Numbered from the stretch's first letter, positions 34,151-44,323 are shown. The stretch: 64,000 nt of DNA from Fremontodendron californicum (GCA_030761205.1 JAULJL010000004.1:26159672-26223671), one strand, 5' to 3'. Notes: generated by a model from the sequence alone, not told the origin. Program-made: numbers and translations.

Positions 34151-35650
34151 GACTCAATAAAAATAAAATAAGAAAATCTAATCTAATCCATTTTCGTAGG
34201 AAATCACGGTGGCACTTAGCATGTGACACAAGCCTTTAAACCCCTAGGTGTCCCTAGTGGACGAGTTTAGTATCGTGAGGGTTTACTAGGACGATACCCA
34301 CAAACATTGAAGACATAAGAAAAACTAAAAATAATAATTATAACTAATCCTTCCAATATAAATTAGAGATAATCATTGGACAAGTCTTAAAAACTAATCA
34401 ATAGCTTAAAGAAATTCACAAAAAATCTTGCTTGAATGTAAATAAATGAGTTAAGCCAATATTAACATAACATATTTCAATCAAAATAGTGCATATTCAA
34501 ACTTAATCTCAACTTCTCACATGGGATACTCTCTTGATTTTCACTCTTTAAAGTAGTGGTAAAGTGTTTACACTCAATCAATCTCATGAAAACACTTCTA
34601 CCATATGCTTGCTTGTCCACCTATTCTCCACTATTTAGATCATACAACTTCATAAATCAAGAGGTCTTTATTCAAGGTTGTAATGGGGCCAAAGGGTTAT
34701 AATGTGGTTAAAGAACAAAAGGATAAAGATATCACAAAGGTTCCAAAGAGTTCATAGATTTTAGAGACATAATAAGATCATACAAATAAAACTTCTCAAA
34801 ACTCTTATAAAGCACATAATAACATAGGCTAAATATTCATGTTGAGCCTTTGCATCATTCTAACCAACTTTGTAACATCTTTTTCTAGAAGTTCAAGAGA
34901 AGATTCTTTTTTTTTTTTTTTAAATATGGGAATGTATTTGACAATGATCCCTTTCTTTTTCTCTTGACTTTTTCTTTTCTTTTCTTCCCCCACACTTATC
35001 TTTTGTTTCTAACCCAAATTTTCAACTAAAAATATCCCTTATTTTTTTTTTTTTTTTAATATGTCTCAAAAAATCCATCTTTAGAACAAGGGTAAGGATA
35101 TAAGTATATTTAGGCTAGGTGTAAGTTGTGGTTACCAATAAAACAGCATATTTAATGTAGGCTCAAATTGGTTCACTAGTGGGGATGTTCTCTTAGAACA
35201 TTAATAAGGGATGGCTGTTTGGCTCTGGTTATAATCCTAATGCCTCTATCATATTCATGTTGTCACATGTATCAATATAGTATCAAACGGTTTAAAGCAA
35301 GTTCTAGAGAATCATGTAATCATAAGAGCACTCAAGAAAAAAATTAGATTGATTTGTATAATGCATCAATCATTATAGGCTCAAAAACTCACAAGGATGA
35401 TTATACAAGTCAGATTAAGTCTAAACATGCTTCTTTCTCAATCAACATATCATATTAACATTGGCTTATAAAAAGGTTGATATCAAGCTCAATTCTCATG
35501 AAAATCTTCTCAATAATAAATCTGTTTTAGACTTATGCAATTCATATCTCATTATAGTATTGAAAGGAACTAGAACACATTAAAAAAATAATAATAATAA
35601 AGACTCAAAAAAAAAATAGTAGACAAAAATAAAAGAAATCCTAAATCGTT
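34151..35650 (-). other. Athila-like 3' untranslated region
   Basis: About 1.5 kb of non-coding DNA between two stem-loop plus G-tract modules. No env-like frame is visible. Confidence 0.6.
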
Positions 35651-35689
35651 CCCCCCACACTTAATTCTTACATTGTCCTCAATGTAAGT
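35651..35689 (-). other. second stem-loop plus G-tract module
   Basis: On the minus strand CTTACATTG, loop AGGA, CAATGTAAG (perfect 9-bp arms, 35668-35689), then AATTAAGTGTGGGGGG (to 35651). It has the same layout as the module at the LTR (34114-34150) and could act as an additional plus-strand priming site or a processing signal. Confidence 0.6.
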
Positions 35690-35969
35690 CTATTAACCCA
35701 AATGAAAGAATCATGTGTAAGAGAAAAGAACTAATAACATAAGAATAGGAATAACTAAGACTCAAAACAAAACAAACTCATGCAACCTAATTAATCCTAA
35801 AATACTAAACAAAAATTAACAAGTAAACATAAAAAGATTAAAATCAAACTGACAAGGTATGTCTCAAGTCTCCCTTACTCAGACCTTGTTCAGAATGAAT
35901 ACTTCTAAATGTCTTAAAACACAACAATTTTTTTTTTTTTTTGAAGATTAGTAAAAATTATATTTACAT

Positions 35970-38708
35970 CTAGTTATTTTCAAAACAAGGATCAGAAAGA
36001 AAAACAACCTCTTCTTGAGTAACATGATTTTCCAAAAAGAGTTTGAGTCTTTGTCCATTTACCTTGAATACGTTACCATTTTGAGGATTCTCAATGTCAA
36101 CTGCTCCATAATGATACACATGCTTAACCACAAATGGGCCAGTCCATCTTGATCTCAACTTACCAGGAAATATGTGAAGTCTAGAATTATAAAGTAGAAC
36201 TTTTTGCCCAACATCAAATGTTTTTCTTGAAATTAACTTGTCATGAAAGGCTTTAGTTCTTTCTTTATGAATTTTAGGATTCTCATATGCATCATTTCTG
36301 AGTTCCTCAAACTTTTGTTTCCAACAATGCTTATCCTGAAAAGAATTTAACAAAGAATCAGTGTGTGAAATTTCTGAAGTATTATCAAACTCACATTCAA
36401 TTAAATAAGCTTCTAAAGGATCATGGAATGTGGTAGTGGTGTTATGTTCATGAACAAGTTCTTCAATGAAATCCACTTCATGTACTTCTGAATCATCACC
36501 AGGTTGCTTGCAAGTGTTGAACACATTTAATTCTAAAGTCATATTTCCAAAAGAAATGTTCAACATACCATTCCTGCAATTTATCAGAGCATTAGAAGTT
36601 GCAAGAAATGGACGGCCTAATATAACAGGAATTTGAACATTTGGATTTGAAACAGGATGTGTGTCCAAAACAATAAAATCAACAGGGAAGTAAAAATTAT
36701 CAATTTGAACCAAAACATCTTCAACTATCCCTCGAGGAATTTTTACAGAACGATCAGCTAGTTGAAGTGTAACAGGTGTTTCCTTGAGTTCACCTAAACC
36801 TAACTGTTGATAAACAGAAAAAGGCAAAAGATTAACACTAGCACCAAGATCAAGCAATGCACGTTCTATTCTAGTGTTTCCAATGATGCATGAGATTGTT
36901 GGACATCCAGGATCTTTGAATTTTGGTGGAGTAAGGTGCTGAATGATTGAGCTCACACTTTCCGTCAGAAATGCTTTCTTTTGTACATTATGTTTCCTTT
37001 TAAATGTGCACATGTCCTTCAAAAATTTAGCATAAGATGGAACTTGTTTGATTGCATCCAATAAAGGAATGTTAATCTTAACTTGTTTGAAAAGTTCATA
37101 AATTTCTGTATTTTGATTCAAATTCTTTATTGTTTGCAATCTTTGAGGAAAAGGAGCAGGATGCATACCTTTTTCTTTGTCCAAATTTTCAAGAAGTTCA
37201 GACTTACCATCATCCTTACCATTACTTTTCGGAGGGGAAGGAGGATATTGGTCTTTTGATGGAATGTTTTTGTCAATTTCCTTTCCACTTCGAAGAGTTG
37301 TGATAGAACTGGCATTTTCCTGTTGAGTTTCATTGGAGCAAGAAACAAGACATTGAGTAGAAGGGTTAGGCTGAGGTTGAGCAGGAAACTTACCTTTTTC
37401 TTGAGTGCGTAATGAAGCTGTCAATGTGGACAAGGTGTTTTTGATCTCATTGATGTCCTGTGAAGTCCGGTTATTCACATTTGCTTGTGTTTGCATGAAT
37501 GCTTGCAATGTCTCTTCCAAGGTTTGTACACGTGAAGGTTGATAGGAAAAAGTGTTGCCCGGCTTTTGAGATTGTGGTACCTGAACATGATTATTATTCC
37601 GCCAACTGAAGTTGGGATGACTTCTCCATTCAGGGTTATACGTTTCAGAGTAAGGAGAAGGAAAAGGCTTTTTAAATGTGTTTATGGAATTTACTTGATC
37701 ATGCAACGCTTCTTTAAGAATGGGAATGTTTGGACATTCAGAAATGGGGTGTCCCATGATTTCACAAATTCCACAACTTTCTTCATTTTTAACCGTTTTG
37801 ACTTCTTTTACTTCTCTAAGTTCCATGGCTTCAATCTTTCTAGCCAAATTAGCTACTTTAGCTTTTATCTCATCTTCTTGACTAAAATGATATTTTCCTC
37901 TGTTAGAAACAAGATTAGATCTAGTGGAACTTTCAGAGGAATTATCTGTGTGCCAGGCTTGAGAGTTATCTGCCAAATGGTCTAGGTAGTCAAAGGCTTC
38001 TTCAGGTTCTTTTTCTAGAAACTCACCGTTACACATTGTTTCAACAAATTGTTTAGTTTCGGGAGTTAAACTTTCATAAAAGAAACTAATAAGACGCCAT
38101 TTTTCAAAACCATGATGTGGACAAGAACTTAACAAATCTTTAAAACGCTCCCAGCACTGAAAAAATGCTTCATTTTGATTTTGATTGAAATTTTGAATCT
38201 GTCTTTTCAAAGCAGTAGTTTTATGTGCTGGGAAAAATTTCTTTAGAAACTTAGTTTGTAATTCTTGCCATGTGCCAATTGACCTTGGTTTTAAATTATG
38301 AAGCCAAATTTTTGCTTTATCTTTTAAAGAAAAAGGAAATAATTTTAGCTTGACAATTTCATTTGTACATTGTTGGTCATTAAAGGTGACACATACATCT
38401 TCGAAGTCTTTTAGAAACGAGTAAGCACTTTCCGATTCCAACCCATAGAAATTTGGAAGCAAAGCTATCATACCTGGTTTAAAACGAAAGTTGTTTGCAT
38501 TGAGAGGAAAAATAAAACAAGAGAGTGATGAGCTTCGAGTTGGTTGCAAGTAGTCACGCATGGTGCGTACTTGTCTGTTCTCATCTTCAGCATGAACACT
38601 TTCATTGCCAGCCATGTTAGGAGTTGTATTAGAAAGATTACCTGAAAAAGTTTCACAATAAAATCTAACTAAATGACGAGATCTAAAATCACGTCGCCAA
38701 ACAAGCAT
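35970..38708 (-). CDS. Athila-like Gag-protease-integrase C-terminus fusion
   Basis: One open frame of 912 codons, with no stop. The likely start is Met1 or Met32 (MAGNESVHAED). Residues about 80-250 are the Retrotrans_gag capsid region (GLESESAYSFLKDFEDVCVT; LKLFPFSLKDKAKIWLHNLK; SIGTWQELQTKFLKKFFP; FYESLTPETKQFVETMCNGE). Residues 312-325 form a C-x2-C-x4-H-x4-C knuckle (C312, C315, H320, C325). Residues about 600-730 are the aspartic protease, with DLGAS at 620-624 (Leu for the common Ser/Thr, as is usual in Athila) and ILGRP at 696-700. From residue 797 the sequence is the end of an integrase: EELRNDAYENPKIHKERTKA, DVGQKVLLYNSRL, GKLRSRWTGPFVV, FKVNGQRLKLFLE. RT, RNase H and the integrase catalytic core that normally separate these parts are absent, yet the frame is kept. 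Family knowledge gives the domain names; activity of the fusion is unknown. Confidence 0.9.
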   Translation of the reverse strand: MLVWRRDFRSRHLVRFYCETFSGNLSNTTPNMAGNESVHAEDENRQVRTMRDYLQPTRSSSLSCFIFPLNANNFRFKPGMIALLPNFYGLESESAYSFLKDFEDVCVTFNDQQCTNEIVKLKLFPFSLKDKAKIWLHNLKPRSIGTWQELQTKFLKKFFPAHKTTALKRQIQNFNQNQNEAFFQCWERFKDLLSSCPHHGFEKWRLISFFYESLTPETKQFVETMCNGEFLEKEPEEAFDYLDHLADNSQAWHTDNSSESSTRSNLVSNRGKYHFSQEDEIKAKVANLARKIEAMELREVKEVKTVKNEESCGICEIMGHPISECPNIPILKEALHDQVNSINTFKKPFPSPYSETYNPEWRSHPNFSWRNNNHVQVPQSQKPGNTFSYQPSRVQTLEETLQAFMQTQANVNNRTSQDINEIKNTLSTLTASLRTQEKGKFPAQPQPNPSTQCLVSCSNETQQENASSITTLRSGKEIDKNIPSKDQYPPSPPKSNGKDDGKSELLENLDKEKGMHPAPFPQRLQTIKNLNQNTEIYELFKQVKINIPLLDAIKQVPSYAKFLKDMCTFKRKHNVQKKAFLTESVSSIIQHLTPPKFKDPGCPTISCIIGNTRIERALLDLGASVNLLPFSVYQQLGLGELKETPVTLQLADRSVKIPRGIVEDVLVQIDNFYFPVDFIVLDTHPVSNPNVQIPVILGRPFLATSNALINCRNGMLNISFGNMTLELNVFNTCKQPGDDSEVHEVDFIEELVHEHNTTTTFHDPLEAYLIECEFDNTSEISHTDSLLNSFQDKHCWKQKFEELRNDAYENPKIHKERTKAFHDKLISRKTFDVGQKVLLYNSRLHIFPGKLRSRWTGPFVVKHVYHYGAVDIENPQNGNVFKVNGQRLKLFLENHVTQEEVVFLSDPCFENN

Positions 38709-38870
38709 AAAACAAAGTTAATAAATAGATAATATATAAATATAAACTTTACAATATAAATATAAATATATAGAAAATTAGGCGGTATAACCAGCCAATA
38801 AAAATAAATATAGGCGGTATAACCAGCCAATAAATATAAATATACTTATAAACTTATATACTTAGTATTG

Positions 38871-38890
38871 CTTCCCCGGCAACGGCGCCA
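38871..38890 (-). other. Athila-like primer-binding site
   Basis: On the minus strand TGGCGCCGTTGCCGGGGAAG, six bases (AGTTTT) after the 5' LTR end at 38897. It matches the tRNA-Asp type of Athila. Confidence 0.85.
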
Positions 38891-38896
38891 AAAACT

Positions 38897-40390
38897 TGAT
38901 GGAGACTCAATTAAGAGTTGTAAACCCAAGTGCAGGTTATGTTCAAGTAATAAATTCTCGGGTGTCCGAGGTCGAACCACAGGGAAGCGTACTAGTAAGT
39001 ATAAGTTTATAATATATATGAAAAAGAAAATAAACAAGATATTAGGGAATCAATAACAAAGAAAGTAAACAAGATATTAGAGAACAACATAAACAAAATA
39101 ACATAAAAGCAATTAAACAAGATATAAAAAAAAAACAATAAGAAAGGATGTTGAGGTTAGAGAATCCACTCTTGGTGTTATGCTAAGATTAATCTTGTTT
39201 TATTACACAATTGAAATCCACACATAAGGGAGGTTCCAATCGGAAGGTTTAGCAATTCAGTCCAAATTGTCCAACGTCCATAGCATATGATATTATGTTC
39301 ATTTGGTGTCCTCAAAACTCATAAAAAGAGTCCAAGCATTCCTTATGCCAAGGTATATGTCTACAACAAATCAAGGTTATGAAACCAAGCATTTACTGTG
39401 CCATTTTCATTGTCAATAATGAATCAAGATCTCTACTTTGCAAGTATGATTTTAAACCAAAAGAAAATATTATCTATACTAGTGTTTATAAATGATGATT
39501 CATTTTAGCTCATGTTTAAGAGACTAACCTTAGCATTTACCAAGAGCTTCACCTCATCACCTCAACAATATGATTAGCAACACATACTAAAAATGAAAAG
39601 AAATGTAAGAAGCATAAGTAAATAAAGAAAAAGAAAACTAGAGAAAGGAAAAAAGAAGAAAACTTAGAGAATTTTATTACAATGGCTAATATCCTACCAA
39701 TGTATAATGTATCCCAATACTCATCCAAGGCCCTCTATTTATACACATTTTGGAGGGCTAAATGACAAGAGACAAGCTTTACAAATTTCAAAGGTAGGTA
39801 TAATAGGTGGGTGCATTTTTCTAACAATTTTCGTCATATTGTATGACAATTCTGATCAGCCAGCTTGATGGTCGATTTTGTCAATGTTGGAGGCTCGATC
39901 TGATAAAATTGTCTTCTAGAAAAATATACCCCTATCAGTTATGGATCCATAGCCGTTGGAATCAGCTCATTTTCTGATGTGGATAAGAAGATATGGGCAA
40001 AATACGAAAACAGGTCAGCACAGACGTCATTGCACATCAGCCAACTTGATGGTCGATTTCGCTAGGGAAAACGACTCCGTTTCAAGAAGTGTAAAACATG
40101 AAAAAGATAGATATGCCTCTTAGCTTTGCACGGCTACAAATTTCAGCCTTATTGCTTCAGTGAAACTCGAGATATAGCTGATATGCCAAACGGTGTCGGA
40201 ACTGGAACTGAACTGGATTTGCCCTTAATTCTAGTAATCTGAAATCACTCAAAGAAACTTGTGAAAAACACCAAATTACATAAAAATATAAAAGATCATA
40301 AACACAATTAGACTAAACAATAATAACTTGTATTTGACACAAAACAATAATAAAACATAACTAAAAACTATATAATTATACGAGTTATCA
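38897..40390 (-). repeat. Athila-like LTR, right on plus strand (5' LTR)
   Basis: 1494 bp. Differences from the left LTR seen by eye: one extra A in an A run near 39126-39135, and single-base changes near 39942, 39973, 40061 and 40077. Confidence 0.93.
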
Positions 40391-40395
40391 GTGGT

Positions 40396-40550
40396 ATAAT
40401 CCAAATGCAAGATGTGATTATCATTGTGGAATTGTTGGCCATAACGTTGAAGACTGTATGGCATTCAAAAAGAAAGTGCAAACTCTTATAAATGCCAAGT
40501 GGTTGGATCCCACGACACTGATTGATAGAGGACTGGGAAAACGTCATTAG
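40396..40550 (+). pseudogene. gag-like ORF copy 2, 3' part
   Basis: Continuation of the gag split at 32620: YNPNARCDYHCGIVGHN and the rest of the knuckle to the same TAG stop (40548-40550). It has no start codon of its own. Confidence 0.85.
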
Positions 40551-41571
40551 GATTGGGAGATTTACATCTTTGAGGTGGAAAGACTTCGGTCTTATATGAT
40601 GTAATAGGATTTCACTTTTTCAGTAGCCGGCTCTTATAGTCTTAGGATGTTAGGAAGAATAAAGTGCTTGTAAAGACAGTCTTAACCACTGTTCAAATTT
40701 TGTAAAACATGGTTTATACCATTGTGAATGTTGATGTGGGAATGAATTGATTATGTTTCAAATTTATGAGAGGTTGATGATTAAGTTCCTCCGATTCTTA
40801 TTTCCTCCTTGATATCTCCCCCTTTGCATTTTGCATCCCATCAATTATTTGTCAGGTTGCATTCATGCATTCATAATCAGCATGATTTTTCTGTATATAT
40901 CTATGCATTAATTTGCTTATTTTTTACATGCATCATGTTGGCATCAGGTTGCATTCATGGCATACACAGTCATCATGATATGCTCATGCATTAATTTTTC
41001 ATATTGACATCAGGTTGCATTCATGACATACACGGCCAGCATGACTTTCTTTGTATATACTCTGTGTAAGTCATGTATTCTTCACATGCATCATAATTGA
41101 CATTGTATGGCATTCATAGTGTATATGATCATTCATTGGGAAATACATTTGGAACATACATGGTCATTCATTGTATATATCCATGCATTAATTTATTATT
41201 CTTTAAATGCATCATGTTGGCATCATGTTGCATTTATAACATACATGGTCAACATGTTTCCACTGTATATGACCACACATAACTTTGTTTATCCTTCACA
41301 TGCATCAAATTGCACTCATGACATTCATAGCTCATTCATCATGAAACACATTAATAAGATGAAATAGAAATTGGCTTAGCTTTGAAGAGTTTTCTTCGTC
41401 AGCTAAAAGCTATGACCCCAACAGCAAGTGCAAGTATCACATTGGGGCAATTGGGCATTCGACTAAAAAATGCAGACAACTGAAGGAAAAAAATTGAAGG
41501 TCTTGTCCATGATGGCATTTTGATTCCAGAGCTTATCGAACATTGGAAATTTGTTTTACCATAAATTGATT
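40551..41571 (+). other. Ogre internal 2 tail, truncated
   Basis: Matches 19936-20956, including the ATGCAT-rich repeats (about 40810-41370) and the knuckle relic (41411-41534). It then stops abruptly at TAAATTGATT and joins LTR sequence. About 4.95 kb of internal region and the first ~2.3 kb of the LTR are missing relative to copy 1 and LTR B. Confidence 0.85.
41411..41534 (+). pseudogene. second gag zinc-knuckle relic (internal 2)
   Basis: Duplicate of 20796-20919, with the same A-run frameshift between KEK and IEGLVHDG. Confidence 0.75.
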
Positions 41572-43709
41572 ACTCCATGTGTTTTGCATTGTGTGTTGTA
41601 TTTTTGTCATGCTAGTTGTTAGGTTTTTGCATTTGCATGATATTTGGTTGGATTTTTAAATTAAGCATGCCTTGTGTTTGTGAAAATGCCATGCATGTCT
41701 TAGGTCTAGGTTACATTAAATGCCATGCAAGTTCATGTTAGGTCTAGGCCATATTATTTGTGTCATGCATTTTCCTTACATTTAGGTTTAGATCCATGCA
41801 TTTCATGCATTATGTTTGCTGCATTGTTTCATGCATTTCATGTTCATGCCACTTGAATAATGACTTGAGCCAATTAATGGTTCAAGATCATGCTCTCTTG
41901 AGCACACTTGTGGAAAATTAAGTTTGTCAAATTGATTACTCTACCTTTGTGATTTTTTTTATTTAGCCAATTTTTATCTAACTTTCAAAGAGTCCTAGCT
42001 ACTGCTTTCAAGTCATTTTATGAGTTTCAAATATTTTTACTTTGGTTTTTAAATGATTTTATCAAAAGCAAAAATGTGTTGGCAAAGCAGTTTTTTTTTT
42101 CTCTCCTCCAAAAACTCGTACATCTATGATTTTTCTGGGAATTCATCTTTGATCAGAAAATTAAGCCGATTTGTTTTCATGTAGTTTTACATGTCCTGAG
42201 TCTTCAGTATTGTTTTTAGAATTTTTGGAAGTTTTAAAAATTGGGTAAAAAATCGTGGATTAAAACTGGACAGTGGAGTCAGAATTGAATTTAAAGAAAA
42301 ACAAAACAGTTTTTTTTTTCTCCTCCAAAAACTCGTACATCTATGATTTTTCTGGGAATTCATCTTTGATCAAAAAATTAAGCCGATTTTTTCTCTTATA
42401 GTTTTACATGTCCTGAGTCTCCAGTATTTTTTTTAGAATTTTTTGAATTTTTTAAAATAGGGTAAAAAATCGTGGATTAAAACTGGACAGTGGAGTCAGA
42501 ATTGAATTTAAAGAAAAACCAATTTTCTGTTTTGGTTAATCTACTTAGAGTGTGCTGATTAGGAGGGTTAGCTACTGACTTAGGGTGATTTCTACGCCTT
42601 TTAAACTCTAAAAATGGTTTTTCAAATCCCGGGTTAAGGGTAGTCAAGTCCGGATTTTTTAAACTTAGGAAATTAGAGCCATTTAAAAAATTTTAGCCCA
42701 GTTTTTATTTTTAATTCAAGCTTTTCAAAATTGTTTTCAAACAATCACAAAGTATTTTGGTTTTAGAATATTTAATTTGACATATTTTCCTAAGGTAGCC
42801 GGATATCTTTTTAGATATACGGATTTCCTTAATTAAAGGAAAAAATACATCTCATGCATTGCATTTTTATATTCATGCATTTTATATAATATGTGATTCT
42901 TGCCATAATAATTTCTATGTGTCATGACATTTAGGTTGCATTATATTATTTAGATTTTGCTATGTCATTTTATTTATGTCATGCCTATACATATTCATTT
43001 CTTTTAAATGTTTTCAAAAAAGATAATGATTTTCAATAAAAATAAAGATATTCCCGAGTTAAAATAATTCATGAGTTCTCTACCGGGTTTGCTGGAGGGA
43101 ATATCATCAATTATTATTAATAAATGAATATCTTTCTTTCAAAAAAAGAGAATGATTCGGAAAGTTTTCCAAAACTAATAAAAATTTCTATATTTTGCCA
43201 CGTTTGTTGGGGAATATAGGAAAATTTTGAATTTATAAATTCCGGATCATTTTCAATAAAAAAAAATGGAATTATTTTTCTTTAAATTGGGAATTAATTT
43301 GAAATACTAAATTTAAAACCAACTTTTACCGAGACTTGAGATAACACACGATTAATAAGGTACCGATTTATACGGGCGTTGTGGGGGTGCTAATCCTTTC
43401 CCGCACGTAACCGACTCCCGAACCCGCTTCTTTGATTTCTCTGGTTTAAAACGCAGACTTTAAATTGGTTTTTAAAATGTTTTAATTAATTTTTAAAATA
43501 TTTTATAAAACCGGTTTTAATAGGTGGCCGATCACACCTAGCTAAAAAAGATTGATGGCGACTCCATGTCTTTTAAGGTCATTTTCAAAACCTTCATTTT
43601 TTTTAGAGGAATTAAGTCGACTTTTCCTCGGTTTTTTTTAATGTCATGCCTAACGAATAATAAAGTCTTGCGATGAGACTCGTCGTCGTTATTTTTTTAG
43701 GTTGCGACA
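41572..43709 (+). repeat. Ogre-like LTR C, 5' truncated
   Basis: Equivalent to LTR B from 28226 to its end (about 2.14 kb), ending GTTGCGACA followed by the right TSD. It lacks the U3, TATA box, W-box array and 36-bp repeats. It shows more substitutions against LTR B than LTR A does (for example near 42100 and 42210). Confidence 0.9.
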
Positions 43710-43714
43710 AAGGT
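43710..43714. repeat. Ogre-like element TSD, right copy
   Basis: AAGGT, partner of 12888-12892. Confidence 0.92.
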
Positions 43715-43777
43715 CATAGCCATCGAAAATGTCCTTATCCATCTGAAACATCAGGGGAGAGTTCGCATCAACAATGA
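43715..43777 (+). pseudogene. MULE transposase pseudogene, C-terminal fragment
   Basis: Twenty codons HSHRKCPYPSETSGE... ending at TGA 43775-43777. With the left fragment it completes a zinc knuckle in which the second Cys is already Tyr (CGLYRNEG / HSHRKC). It belongs to 10274-12892. Confidence 0.85.
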
Positions 43778-43989
43778 ACCAATTACATGTTCTGCACCTG
43801 TAATATTTACATATTTCACATTCCATGTTATATGCTGATTTATTCTTATTTATCTTTATATATATTTTATTATTTTATATATATATAATTAATTATATAT
43901 GTAAAAAATATTATTTAGGCTTTTAAAATAATTTTTAATTTTTTTTATTTAATTACAAAATATTAATTTTTAAAATTAAAAAAAATAGT
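43778..43989. other. 3' flank of MULE transposase gene
   Basis: AT-rich, non-coding; no clear terminator or poly(A) signal can be assigned. Confidence 0.5.
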
Positions 43990-44226
43990 GTTGGGAAGTC
44001 GCCATGTCATATAGTGACTTCCCAACAAGATTAAAAAAAAAGTAAGAAAATGCACTTGGAAGTCGTCATATCATATGGCGACTTCGAAGTGCCAATTATT
44101 ATTTTATTTTACAATTTTTAGCTTGGAAGTTGCCATATTATATGGCGACTTTCGAGCTTAATTTTTTTTTTTTAAAAATAAAATTTAAAGTTGGGAAGTC
44201 GCCATATCATATGGCGACTTTCCAAC
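43990..44226. repeat. subterminal palindrome block, 4 copies
   Basis: Palindromes on the GAAGTCGCCATAT core at about 43990-44026, 44052-44093, 44121-44157 and 44190-44226, spaced by A/T runs. As on the left side, each copy has its own complementary outer flank (GTTGGG..CCCAAC, GCACTT..AAGTGC, GCTTGG..TCGAGC, GTTGGG..TCCAAC). Confidence 0.85.
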
Positions 44227-44238
44227 GAGTTTTAAAAA

Positions 44239-44313
44239 CAACAAATTTTGGTAAATAATAACAAAATATAGGTAGTTTGAAATTTTTTTTAGCAATATCC
44301 TAATTAATTTGTC
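44239..44313 (-). repeat. MULE right terminal inverted repeat
   Basis: Reverse complement begins GACAAATTAATTAGGATATT and continues with TCAAACTACCTATATTT, matching 5988-6062. Confidence 0.78.
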
Positions 44314-44323
44314 TACTTTTTTA

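Larger units (their letters stand above)
32621..40390 (-). mobile_element. Athila-like LTR retrotransposon, internally deleted
   Basis: A 7770-bp Ty3/gypsy element of the Athila type on the minus strand. It has LTRs of about 1.49 kb (TGATAACTCG...CTCCATCA), a primer-binding site TGGCGCCGTTGCCGGGGAAG (tRNA-Asp type used by Athila), a polypurine tract TAAGTGTGGGGGTG and one long ORF with gag and protease of Athila character. Reverse transcriptase, RNase H, integrase core and any env-like ORF are missing. The LTRs differ by about four substitutions and one A-run indel by eye, so the insertion is recent. Confidence 0.9.
12893..43709 (+). mobile_element. Ogre/Tat-like LTR retrotransposon, three-LTR complex
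   Basis: A Ty3/gypsy element of the Tat/Ogre type, judged by ~4.5-kb LTRs (TG...CA), a primer-binding site TGGCGACTCCACTGGGGAC like the tRNA-Arg type used by Ogre elements, a gag C-terminus of the Ogre kind, and a tandem-repeat-rich 3' untranslated region before the polypurine tract. Structure: LTR A (12893-17519), internal 1 (17520-25909), LTR B (25910-30363), internal 2 (30364-41571, carrying the Athila-like insertion), truncated LTR C (41572-43709). A single perfect 5-bp TSD flanks the whole complex. Neither internal region holds protease, reverse transcriptase, RNase H or integrase, so it is non-autonomous. Confidence 0.88.
5988..44313 (+). mobile_element. Mutator-like element (MULE) with PMD passenger gene
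   Basis: A DNA transposon of the Mutator superfamily. Removing the nested Ogre insertion and one AAGGT copy leaves about 7.5 kb. In order it has: left TIR, palindrome block, plant mobile domain pseudogene, ~100-bp tandem array, MURA-type transposase pseudogene, second palindrome block, right TIR. The ends are GGCAAATT and, in reverse complement, GACAAATT, followed by shared ATATTGCTAAA and CAAACTACCTATATTT blocks. A 10-bp TSD fits the 8-11 bp usual for the superfamily. Both genes carry stops and frameshifts, so this copy cannot encode its own transposition. Confidence 0.85.

Noticed and set aside
35970..38708. Host gene on the minus strand
   Set aside because: Gag, protease and integrase-tail motifs, LTRs, PBS and polypurine tract show that it is a retrotransposon ORF.
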